From: Hemicentrotus pulcherrimus
Lineage: Eukaryota > Echinodermata > Echinoidea > Camarodonta > Strongylocentrotidae
Assembly: GCA_003118195.1 (NCBI GenBank)
Contig: BEXV01000136.1
Span: forward strand, 36,108-100,107
DNA length: 64,000 nucleotides
Reading direction: 5' to 3'
Shown: positions 38,670 through 51,300 of the stretch, piece after piece
Layout of the letters: the number at the start of each line of letters is the position of its first letter
Position numbering within the stretch: position 1 is the first letter of the stretch
The notes under the pieces: generated by a model
Database searches by the model: none
Told to the model about the DNA's origin: nothing
What the model saw: the letters and a program-made list of their open reading frames with translations, nothing else
Program-made: the position numbers and the translations under genes

Positions 38670-40079
38670 GGTACTCTTAAAGAGCACGAAGCACAGACAA
38701 TAAGACTTACTTGGGACTTACTGGTCTTTTGTATTCTACGCTTGCTAGATTAAACCTCTCAAGAAGCCTTCTAAGAGGGTCCAAGCCCAAACGATTTCTT
38801 CTGAAAATCCAACTCAATGACGGCTTTATTTGGCCAATTGGAGTGTTTACCTTCACTCCTACATTCAAGCTGTATTGGTATTGCAAATCTAAAGCAGCCA
38901 TTTTGTTTACGGAAGAGGGGAATCACCTTTTTGAAAAGGTGTTGCTTCCTCTGCTTATAATGATGCCTCTCGGGAAGGTGAAGAACAAGAGAAGGAGGGG
39001 AACGTGCTTCCATTGTCCCCAAATTTCCTTTCACTTTTTCAAGTCATATTTTTTTCGCCTTGAATGCATTAGTATTATCGACTGGCGCAATGAGGGCTAG
39101 ACATCAAAACAAAATATAAATCAAATTAGCCATTCAGAGACTGTGACATAAACTATTAACAAAATTGCAATATTAGCCCCAATATAGACCTATCAATATA
39201 ATCTAAAGGAATTAACACCTTGTAAAAATTCATGCATCTACTTCCATTGTGATGATATAAGCAGGGTTGAAAATTTGTAAATTGCTAATGACTTTGGTCT
39301 TAAAAATTGCTCTTCATTCCTTTCTGACCCAGGGACAATACCAGTAAAACTACATGTACAACCAAAAAACAGAAAACAAGGAAGAGAATAGTCAGAAAGG
39401 TTAAATTAAGTAGGGTTAGAAGCAAGAAAGTGAAAAAGGTCCCACTCCAGATACCGTGCCCTGCCTTGTTCAATTTCCCATGCTAAGCCTATTACAGTGG
39501 TAGCCTCATAGGGCTCACATCAACGAGAGGAAATCACTTCTGACAGCTAAAACTAATGGCTGCGTGATCAGATTTCTTTCTACAATGGCAGCCTTCTTAA
39601 TAACAAAAGAATCATTGAAACTAACAATTAACCCATGATCATCTCACTAATTTAACGTTATACTCTTGTCTAACCCTATAAATCAATAGTAATTTGATAA
39701 TGAATGTACACAAAACTCATAAATCGGCACTCCATGATATTGTTTCAGTTTTGTTTCGCTGTAAATAAACAGCTATCCTTCAGGAAACACATCAATCTCA
39801 AAACAAAAACAAAAAAATTATTGTTCTCTCCTAATACTAGACCTAACCATTGTCAAGCTCTCTCATTCGTCCTCTCTTTGCTTATAATATATCCATTCCA
39901 GTAGCTTGTAGCCTTGTACATTTAAAAAGATGTAAATTATATTTTAGCTTTCTTAGAGGTTTGTGTCAATTTGGAAAAATATTACAGTCAAAAAATCTTA
40001 CAGAAAAGGATCGCTCTTTACTTTATTTGAAATATCACAATAAATAGCTGAAGTGTTTTGACGAAACTTTGATGTCACA

Positions 40080-40225
40080 TGTTTGTGTACAGTGACCTGA
40101 TTTTCAGCAAAAGTGAGTCAATTTCTTATTATTTTGATGATTTCAAAACATCAAAGTGTACACCAATTATTATATGCTATAAAATCAATGACTTCCAGGC
40201 GGTTTCTTTCACAATGCAATGGAAT
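40080..40225. repeat. Diverged dispersed repeat, copy A
   Basis: Shares words in the same order with 53465-53650: TGTTTGTGTA, AATTTCTTAT, ATTTTGATGATT, CTTATATGCTA-like, and GTTTCTTTCACAAT. Two separate introns of the same gene hold the copies. Family unknown. Confidence 0.65.
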
Positions 40226-40314
40226 GAGTAGAGCTCACAAGTCTCAAATTTCTCTTTAAGGCCCATTTCCACGAATCTGGCTGCCACGTTTGGCTCTTAG
40301 GAAGGGACCACCCG

Positions 40315-40361
40315 TGACCTTGAGCGTGACCTCAGGAATGACCTCAGCTCAGGCAATGACC
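40315..40361. promoter_or_regulatory. Array of four nuclear-receptor half-sites
   Basis: TGACCT at 40315, 40327 and 40339 and TGACC at 40357: same orientation, start-to-start spacing 12, 12 and 18 bp. The first is followed by TGA, giving TGACCTTGA, the reverse of the monomeric TCAAGGTCA site used by ERR/SF-1-type receptors. In Runx intron 2. Confidence 0.5.
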
Positions 40362-41171
40362 GAAGCCCAAGAGAGAAATAATGGCATCATACATACAGGA
40401 AGCCTGAAGTGTATGGTACTTGGTATAGTGTTGTGGATACTGTCATAGTGATAGGAATCTCAACACTGCTCTACTTCTAGCTGGGGCTGTCATTGCACGT
40501 GTAAACATGACTGATTACCGGCACCACTTCAGGAACATGAATCATGATCATATCTTGGTCAATGGTCATTGAACCACCATTTCCCCGTTCTAGATTATTT
40601 CATGATCACTTAATGAGATAACTTGTAAATATAATATTACACTTGAAATTGTGCTGCAACTTTCACCGGAAACAACCTCTGCCTGTTACACTATCATTAT
40701 GTAAAGACTACAGGAACAAATATAGGAAGTGTCCTCTGTTACAGACCTTATTGTTTCAACAATTTGTCTCTTCTACCCTTAGAGTCGAATATGAATGGAT
40801 CTTACTGAAAGTTTCAATATCCTGATCCAAACTTCTGAGAAAGGAGTGTAAACTGGATCATCAGCCGGCGAGGTTTGTAAGAAAACACCACAGGAAGAAA
40901 ACGCTTCCTGGATGTGTTTTGGGGGGAAGATCGAGGCAAGGTCAAGAACCTCTTTTCATGTGCAATGAATGAAGGTGATAAGCTCTATATACATACATGG
41001 CCAGGCCTAATTCATTTCACAGATTTGGATGTGGACTTCATACTGACATAGTTATGAGGCCATGAAGAGGTAGTAGGCATACATTGGCAGGCAAACTGAA
41101 CAGGAATATAACATGATCACAACTTCACATTATATTTGACATCTTTTCCTTGAGGAATATTGCCACTCCTG

Positions 41172-41189
41172 CCCCCCCCCCCCCCCCCC
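41172..41189. repeat. C homopolymer, 18 bp
   Basis: Uninterrupted C run in intron 2; length is probably unreliable. Confidence 0.9.
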
Positions 41190-42731
41190 AAGTAATGTGA
41201 ATACAGTCATTTACTCACTCACTGATATTTGTTTTATATTAAAAATATATCTATTCCATAAAGTGAAAAGTGAATTCGAAAGATACGTGTATATTCTAAT
41301 ATTATATAGTTAGGGGTGGGAGTGCATACACAAGTGTCTATTTGTCAATACTACAGACTGAGTTTATAAGCTTATTTTTCTACAACATTCACAATGATTA
41401 CATTTACATCATTCCTAAACTTTCACCAAATAATGAGTTGCTGCGATCAATTTTTTTTTTAATTTAGAGAAAAAAAAGGGAGTGATGTGTTATCAAGAAA
41501 TGTATTAATTGGAGGAAATGATGTGAAGAGGATGAGGAAGTTTTAAGAGTGAATGAGGAAGGAAAGAAAGGGCTTGGATTTCATGAATTACTTCTGGTTA
41601 AAAAGGATATCCTTCAAAATGTTGTAATATGTTGGACAGGTATTAGGAGCCATCGTTCGATATATCCTAATACTACTTTGTTTACATGCATCTCTGGTTA
41701 TTCACAAAACCTTCAGTACTTCAATGTCCAAAACATTTATCAGGGTTTCTTTTTTAAACATTTGAGGATCATCCTCATTAAACATATTTCTTTGTTTATA
41801 TTTTGTACTACCAGTACTAAAGCTTTGTAAACTTTGATGGCACTTCCATATGCCATGACATGATAGCCATTAAATGCAAAAAAAAGTGAATATTGACTGA
41901 ATAAATGGTTGATTTAAATTGTATTCATTTATTTTAAAATCTAAATTACGGTATCAATATCATATCGCTTCAGTTTTCTTTCTTATCAAACTACCAGCCA
42001 AATGTCCAGATAATTCAACAATATTTTCCAATGAATATTACATTTGTCATTTACACATATATTCTAAAGGTACTTTATCTCAAAAAAGAAACCAAAAGAT
42101 TATCAACACTTCCAACAACTGTTAATGCACCAATGCTTGCAGCTTTGTATTCAGTATTTCATGCAAGAATTTGACGTTATTACCAAACAATGCCGTCAAA
42201 TAGTTGAATCTCAGACAATGGATAGGACATTAACAATAGTTTGCTTAAGAAAAGGATTGGTAACAAATTGTCTCTTCACTGGCCAAGCAAAGAGAACACC
42301 CTTGAAAGCAATGTTTAACTTGCTGAAGCTATTGTCATTGGACTACACACAGTGCACTTTGTGCAGGTGTAACTCTGAACTTGTTTTATATCATATGCAG
42401 GGAGTTAGAGGGGCATTAGTAACTCATATCATTTCATACACAAGTAACGTCCTTATGACTTTTAAGAGACTATTCCACTTGGGTGACTAATAAAGCTTGC
42501 TGAATAGATTCAGTGGAAACGCATCTGAACCATAGTGATGATTTCCTTTCCTCCTTTTTTCTTTCTTCTCTCACTGTCAATTATCGTAACACTCAGTGAG
42601 GACACCAGGTGTAATTGAAACAACACAGAAATATAACATAAAAATTCAGATTTCTATGTATGGTTGCATACATGGTATTATCCTGAAGCTGTTCACTTTG
42701 AACTCATCAGATATAACATAAACCAAACATC

Positions 42732-42795
42732 CCGAGAAGGGTGTTAAAATTCATATCATTTTACACAAAGCTAATGCCCTTCTGGCTCCAAACAG
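42732..42795 (-). repeat. Foldback element copy 10 (opposite orientation)
   Basis: On the minus strand it reads GGAGCCAGAAGGGCATTAGC, TTTGTGTAAAATGATATG, then TTTTAACACCCTTCTCG. The asymmetric loop word TGTGTAAAATGA is shared with copy 9, which shows common descent and not chance palindromes. In Runx intron 2. Confidence 0.85.
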
Positions 42796-44539
42796 ACAAA
42801 AGATGTTTTATTATTGCTTGAACACATGAGGGCTCTGTATCGCAATACTCCTGTTCTCCTTGGTACCTGTCAATTAGGAGAGAACCAAACAGTGACCCTC
42901 AATAAAACACTAGAGCCTTGGCCCCTCACAAGGTCTTGGTCTAAACACAGGAACTTGATTTGGGCAATCTACTGTACTGTACAGTTAGCAAAGCACAATT
43001 ACACAGCGGACAAAATGGATAAGTGTACAAACATTTAGCCAAGTTTAGCTCCATGGTTGTGTAATGATGAATGCGATTCTTTAGTTTGGTCGTACAAATT
43101 TGTGCATCGTTTTTAAGAATTTCATTACAGTTAAAGGAAATAAGAGAAATGACCAGATAGAGAGAGAAGATGAGATATTACAAAACATAACAAGGTATTG
43201 ATTATTAGTAAAGGGATTTGGTCAAGTCTTTCTAGTATAGGAATTGTATTACATTGGAAATCATCCCTTTTGAATGTATTATTGTGTAATAAACATCTTA
43301 AGTTTCAGTGAAATTACAAATAGTCTAGGCGTAATACCCACTGATTTGGGAGGTTGCAATTGAGAGAATACTTCTGTGGTATACATGTACATTTGTATGG
43401 TCTGCGACTTTGATAACAGTAATATTGCACTTTCAGAGGTCTAAGCTTCTATCTGATTCCCAAATCCTGGTATTTAGTGATTTTATTCAAGATAATCCTT
43501 TAGAAGGATATGATAACAGACTTCAACAAGGTTATATGGATTGCTAGCCAAGCTCGGTAGCCTTTCATTTAGGATATCAGGAGATTTTTTCATAACAGTT
43601 CTGTCTTTTAAAAAGTATCTTAAAATGACAATCACAAATTTATAAATAAGTACATGGACCATCAAAGAACACTTTTTTTAATTCTTTATGCACTACAATC
43701 ATATTGTTCATAGTATTTACCTCAACATCAATAAATGACAACTCAGAAATAAAAACTGAGACTGGAAACAAGCTATCAGAAAGGGCAGTACTCTAAACCA
43801 TCTAATAGAATAGTGCATTGATAGAAAGTTCTTCTGTTTTCTAGTTCTTGCTCATTTTATTGGGGGAAATCGTAAGCTGGATTTCAATGGAACTTTCTAT
43901 TTCTATGCCTCGTTTCTTATTACCATTGAATTACATGTTACTATATAAACAAACTTTGAAACAAGAATGAAATCTCTGATCTGTTGCTCTGTCAAATGAG
44001 CTAATTGGCTTTTAAGAGTCCCTTTTCTTTTCTTTTTCCACAAGGGGCAGTTTGGGTGTCTATTTTTAGTTGGATTTCTGTGAAAAATTGTTTCCCTTGT
44101 TGAATTGGTAATGCATCACAATTACAAGAGTACTTGAATCCCCTCCATGAATGAATGAATGTTGAGAGTGACAATCATTGTAAGCAGGATATCAATTAAC
44201 TAAATGACTAATTCAATGAGAGTATGATGGGCCTTGTGAATTGAAGCCCTTTTTAAGTACAAGTGCCAATCAAATAGCAAGAACAGATTCATACAAAGCC
44301 TCTTTCTTCCATCTCAAATTGCTATAACTTGCTCAAATAGAAGTCCCTCAAGAATCATAACCTTGAAAAGAATAAACAGCTTCATTCAATAATCATTAAT
44401 CCACCTACACTTGGAGTATTCGTCCACTCATGCCCTTTTCCTTTCAGAAAAGTGCGTTTCAAGTTTCAGAGAGCACACAATAGACACAGGGGCTAGTTTT
44501 TCTGGTGCTTCTACAAGCTCTTGACAAATAGGGAACAAT

Positions 44540-45020
44540 CACAGGACAAAATGTTTACCCTCCTCCCTGCAGCCAGCCAGCCGGGCTGGCGGGCGGGCGG
44601 GCGTACTGGACCCCATCCGCTTATTGACAAAGCCCTCCTTTCATAGGGTAGTTATTCCACCTCTGCTTTCATCCAAGATCAATTCATATCAGAGTGAAAA
44701 GTTAACTAGAATGGATGTTCCTGAATAGAAATAATGCCCAGCATACATGGGGCACTGTTTTTTCGTGGGGTGGCTACAGCTAAGCTAACATTTGGCAGGC
44801 TGCCTGACAAGGCGCACGAATCCCCACCCCCTTGAGCAAGGTCAAGCCAGCTACGTTAGCCCCGGATAATTTGTCGCAGGACCTTGCCAACCAATCCATC
44901 TCGGTGAAAAGCCAGGCGAAACGATCGGCAGCCATATCGCGCCCGAGGGGGTCGCGGGCTGTCGTAATCGCAACTTGGGGAATCGTGAAGCTGGCAAACC
45001 GCCGTATTGATCACGGCATC
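44540..45020. promoter_or_regulatory. GC/CpG-rich island in intron 2 with GGGC tandem
   Basis: GGCGGGCGGGCGGGCG near 44588-44603, then CpG-rich sequence to the CGTATTGATCACG word near 45003. A 63-codon open frame in it has no domain signs. It is 3 kb downstream of exon 2's donor side and stands out from the AT-rich intron. Confidence 0.35.
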
Positions 45021-47928
45021 TAAATTCAATTGAACTTGTCTGTAATGCTATTCTGTCTCTTCATTACCTGTCTATCTTGCTTCCAGATCGTATAACTCCT
45101 TCACCCTCTACTTCTCCAACCCTCTAATCCTCCTATTCTAACACTAATTTTTCTGTCAAAGAACCATGGTTTGATAGATTAGAAAGTCATGCATCATTAA
45201 TCTCTTTTACACTCGATGATAGCACTTAAAACCCCACCAAAGTGATCTCAACTACACATTCTCATCAGTAATGAGCGATGTTCTATTTAACTACAGATTC
45301 AACCTACCAATAATAAGACAATGTTGTGTTGAATCATGTACAGTACAAAGATTTTGAAGATGTCTTGTGAATGTTTTTCCAGCTTTACATCTAAAGTGAA
45401 ATATTAGAAAGGTTAAAATGGAAAATTTATCATGAAAATGTATACAGTTTTGACCAATCCAAGCTCACAATTCCATGATCTTTGTTTTATAAACTGTATA
45501 TTTTTGTTTGTGTACCAATTTTGAAAATAACATTCACTCTCTTGCACAATATTAGTGATTGCTTCAATGTTTCTGTAAGAATGGATGTCATTAAGGTTAA
45601 AACTCATATTTACAACATGAACAATGACAGATAATCACCTCATCAAACCATTTGTTTTTGTTACTCCATGATAAAACTAAGATATCAAACATATGCTTGT
45701 GATATTTGATTTTAAGCTCCTGATCCTTCCCTTTAATCCCGCTGATATTATTCCTTTATTCAGAGACAAACTAAACACCTTCCATGCCATGTCCTCCCCC
45801 TCCACAGCTCTGATGGAAACCACAAAGCCTGACCACCATCGTCTTATATTCATTTATGGGGTGTTATTTTAGAGAACAAAATAAGCAATGGGTTTACAAG
45901 AAAAGGGAAGACGGAAAAGAAAGCCCTCCCTCGTTGGTTGAGCCGACACTTCTCCCGTAAAGCTAAACACGTTTCAGTGCATCCTCTAATTCCGTCAAAT
46001 CCAGAGATAGATTGAGATCAACTCAGGAATAAAACCGGAAAATCCCCACCGTCTTGGATAGATGCAGAAGACGCTATCTTAGGACGGAATGAGACCCGTA
46101 GATTCTCAGATGCCGGGTAGCAGCAGATAATTTTTGTAGAGATTCCATAATGTAGTATTGAATGATGAAGTGACAAGTCCTTTTTTCCAACTTTGAGAAT
46201 TGCAGTTTATTTGGGGTCTTTACTTTAGGCCTGTTCAGAATTATTTCATTTCTTGCGTTCAAAATAAAATGAGAGAGGAATATAGGTAACTCAAAAAAAT
46301 GTCCTTCTAATCTAAAGGATTACAATCTTGACTTTTAACAAAGAAACAAAATGGTCTATGTAAACACTGGGAAAATGAAAGCAAGTGGATGGTTGGGCAA
46401 CAAATCATAAAGTGCAGTGATTGTCGCGTCGAGTTTTCACATCACATTCCACAAAAGAATAATGTCCTTAAAAGTACAGTTTACACAGTGGTAATAAATG
46501 AAAAGGATCTCCAAATATGCCTGGCATGTCTGCCACGTGTGGAATGCTTTTGTTGATGTATCTTCTGAATTGTAAGCTGTCTTCCTATCTCTGTTACCTT
46601 TGTTTGATCAATAGATTGAACCGGGCCAAGAACACCTGATAATGATGGTCCATTCATAAGCACAGCAGCATGGTGCCTAATATATTCACCGGATCAATCC
46701 ATAGTCATATCCCATGACCAAAGACCTGATAAAATATAATCTGCCATCCAAACAGATCTATACAGGCAGTCGGTGAGTCATGCCTGGTGTAATACTGACA
46801 TTGAGAACACCAGGAGGGGCAAAAGATGCTACTGGAAGGTAAGGTGTGCTTATAATCCTTTTTCTAACAAACTGTTACAGGTTCATAATTTTACCATTTG
46901 CTGGAGACTGGAGCCTGTGTTGAAATACAGAGTATAACATGGCCATAATGTTTCACCATTATTAAGAAGCAAACATTCTCTTGCAAAAGATTCCATACAA
47001 AAATTAACCAGCATAGCTGAGCTATGAGCTGAAGATGTAATACTTCTGCAGGTCAAAGCAAAAATGCAGATGCATCCATTTTAATATTTGTGGTAAACTA
47101 TTGGAAATTAATATTAAATCTAAAGAGAGCCGACAGAAGATGAACCAAGTCATCCCATCGATTCCACTTTCTAAATTAATAAACACAGCATCCTATATCA
47201 TTCAATCTCTTGCAGCACTGTAAAATATCAAAGCTTCTCTTTTCAAATTTATCGTCCCCGAAAGTGAAAGTTGACTTTCAGCAATGTGTATGCAATGAGG
47301 GCAGCCTTCGGCGGCTCAATGTAGAGCTATGGGCAGTCAGAATCAACAATGCACTGACACACGAGCGAAAGTGAAAGTGATTTTCCCTTTAACCCAGTTT
47401 TCTGCGAATTTCAAATTTTTCAGTTCAGTTAAAGGCTTTGCTCAATGACTAGGGGGTAAACCCTATATATAAATCATCATACCATTGAAAGAAATGTGCT
47501 TGGAAAATGGAAAAAGAATCTCCCCAGGAGTTTCTTTTATCAATACAATACATACAAGTATGTGAGAGTCTGGATCAGGAAGATTCAAAAGAACAAAGAC
47601 TGAGTTTTGAGAAAAGTTTGAGATTCAATTTAAAACAAAATTTGCAAACATACATATATGTATATGCAGCTTCTTTTGTATTGATTAGCCATTTTCTTTG
47701 CTTGCTACTTTTTAATTGGATTACCAGGCATATCACCACAACACAAATTGTATCCAAAAAGCAATGGGGCTTCAGCACAAGCACAGACTTCCTTCAGGAT
47801 GTTTTCCCTTTGACAATCAAACACGTAGCAACATGTTTTAGGATTATCAAAACAAACGCAAAACACATAAAACCTGGTCAAAATGTGAAAACAGAGCACA
47901 AACAGCACATGAATGATGAAAAAGATCA

Positions 47929-48105
<177 letters not shown>

Positions 48106-48283
48106 TTAGTATAATAAATACAGTTTAAATTCAAGTGTAAATGCTATGGATAATTGAAGTATAGGCTACACTATGTCTATAACTAATGTTATTCATGCTT
48201 TTAAACCAGATTATAAAACTACAAAACAAAGTAAAGTAATTTTTTATAAATGTAATGCTTCCTGGGAGAAATTTCAATTATTA

Positions 48284-48304
48284 AATATATATATATATAT
48301 ATAT
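48284..48304. repeat. AT microsatellite
   Basis: Perfect AT run in intron 1, about 220 bp upstream (in gene direction) of exon 2. Confidence 0.9.
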
Positions 48305-51300
48305 ACATATACAATATTGAAGGATACCACCTCTTTTCAAGTAGTCAAACATTCATGAATATGAACATTTCATGTATTTTGGAACTTCAGTCTATTTTAT
48401 CAAGCTCCCTACAGAGAAAAATGTGTCTTAAGTGGAAATGTCCCATAAAAAATAATTTCCAATTTAGACAGTTTCCCGGGTAATGGCTCCCCAAAGAGAA
48501 GAGGAAAGTTTCATTTCATTTTTTTTCTTCGGAGAGGCTGGCAAGAAAGAAATGGTGAAATGGAGAATTGTCTTGCGGTGCTATGTTCGAACTGTGCGCA
48601 CCCCCTAGAGGCACTGAAAAATATGCTCCTAAACTCACAAAGACTGCCCATGGAAATCAATACTTATGAAACTGTAGGGGAGACTGTTATTAAAGAGGGA
48701 TGAGGGGACGCTAAAGCCTGGAGTTATTTATTGACACTTACATAAGGCAATAAGTAAAGACAAACACGGGGTATGTCTGACAAAACATCCCAGGTTTGTA
48801 AAGTAATACAATTATGTTACCATGTCTGAGTTGCTACATGCTGTTATCAATTTCCCATCTGCTGCTGCTATGTCTTTCATTGTTCAAGCCTCTTTATAGT
48901 TTCATCAAACCACATCATAAGTTAGACCACAAAGGCTTCTACGTTGATTATGAAATATTATCTGCAGGTAGTTTTTACCAAACTCTCGCTCTCTACAAAG
49001 ATATCTGAGACAATGCTCTTTAACCCTTTGGATACTGCCTTTGCATATTGTGTAAAAAAGGCACACAAAGAAGATGTGTATTGTAAGAAGAAAATTGTAT
49101 TCATTATATTGATTAGGTTGAAGAATCCTTGATTTGTTTTGCATGCCAGTATTGCAGAGTAAAATAAGTGAAATTGAAAGATGGCATACCAGGAAATCCT
49201 AAAAGATATCTTTTGCCATCTGCTGAGTGCTAACAAAACCTATTCATGAAAGGCTTTTGTTAATTTGTGTACAATTGTACATAGTCTTTTTCTTCATCTT
49301 CAATCATGTTGGAAATAAAACAAGTAATCTGCAACAATTGTTTTAACAATACAAATCAAGTTACACTTTAGGTCTAAGACCTGATCATGATGGAACTTTT
49401 TTCTTTCAGGAAGCCAGGTCTGTAAAATCAAGAAGATGCACCATGAAGGGTTACAGGAAATGGGGAAGGGTGCTCCTGGCATGAAGGAAAGACCAAGCAG
49501 TTAGTGGTTTACACTTTACAGCGACTCAACTCTGTCCTAATTCATCAAGACTAAATAGTGTACTTCAAACTAAACCCACTATAATTTTGTACAAATTTAA
49601 TTCAAAGCAGGACAGATTTGGTGTACCGCAAAGACACCTAGTGCAGCACATGTGTGACAGCCACTTCAAACATGGCATTCACAGTCTTGAGCTCCTTGCT
49701 TCAACCAGAGGCATTTACAGATCTACAGCATATGGTACAAGTCTCTGCTTCAGCTAACTCTAGTTGGAGAAACCCACATTTAGTTCATGTCAAAAACTCA
49801 AGGAGAATTTGAGAGAGAGAAATACAAATACTTAGTTCCACTTTTGTTTAAAATGTCTATGGCATAATTACAAGGGTGAGAAAGATGAATTTACAGGGGT
49901 TGCTTCTTTGAGTTAGCTTCATGGTCTACAACTTAAGTATATGATTCTAAAACTCCATCCCCTAATCTTCATCCATTCCAGATTTTAATTGTTCTTTTTC
50001 CACCTGTGATTTTCTAACAACAAATATCTACAATGTATGTCATGCTCAAAATCATTGAATATTGACTGATCAAAAACCATGAAGAAATGAAGGACATCCT
50101 TTTCAAAGTCAGATATGGTTTGCTTCACAAAGATAACAAGAAGGTGACTAGATTGTTAGCAGTTCAGAGTTTGGTGCTGTGAGTGTGAGAAGATCAATAA
50201 ATATTGTTGCTACGACAACAAAGGGTGTGCGTTTTTTGTTTTAATTTAGAGTTACCTTCTCTACTAGGTACAAAAATATCCCCATTAAGTGTCTTTTGGT
50301 CAATAAAGAATTGATCTGACGCGAAAAATCTTGAGTGGCCATAATCATAAAATCAAGCTGAGGTTAGGGGAAGGGATACCTGGTCTCCATGGCGATGCAG
50401 AAAGAGGTGTTTGGTGGTATTGGTGGCGTTGGTGGCTTTGGGGGTTGGGTGGTGGGTGTAGCATGCTTGGTTACTGGTGATGAAAATGATCAACAAACCA
50501 CATACAGTACTGTAGGGCTGTTTGGACATCAGAGACCTTGACAGCCATCTCTTTTGATGCCGATGGAAACCACTGGTGCTAGACATGTCAATATTGAATG
50601 CAATAGATGCATTTATAAGGTGCCCTTGAATATGAATGCCAATGATGCATAAGCTATCATCATGACAAATTTCCCCACACTTAATGATCTAAATTCTTGC
50701 AATAGATAAATCATGCATAGACTGGCTAAGTGAAATTGTGGAAAACCCACACAACCAATGACTTATCACAACTAAAAGAGCTTTCGTTGCGCATGTGGGG
50801 GGGAAAGTACCCTTGACTATAAATGAACACAGAGCGTGCGGAATCTATCTGTGACAAATTAATCCAGAATTTCATAAAGCTTGCAACTTTTTGTTCACCA
50901 CCCCATTCCCTCTTCTAAGCAAACATGGAAGTCTGTCTGCAAGACTTGAGACAGACAATATGAGACATTGAAAAGAAAGAAATGAACTCTGTAGCAGTCT
51001 CTGTAAACAGAGACACAATGCAGGAAAGAGGTCATGCCCTTACAAGTAATCAATAATCCATTCTCTTTTTTGTGTGATTCAATGCTAGAGGCACCTGTAT
51101 TCCAGGGAACTCATTCTACTTCCACCGAATACGACACAACTTCATTATAGACTCAAGGATGTGAAAATAAATGCATTTTCTTTTTCAGGGCACCCCTCCC
51201 GACGATCTCTTACACTGCCCCCTCCCCCACCCCAGACCTTTATTCACAGTACATCTCTCTATAGATACTATGTACAGAGTATTCTGTTATCATTTTTTCA

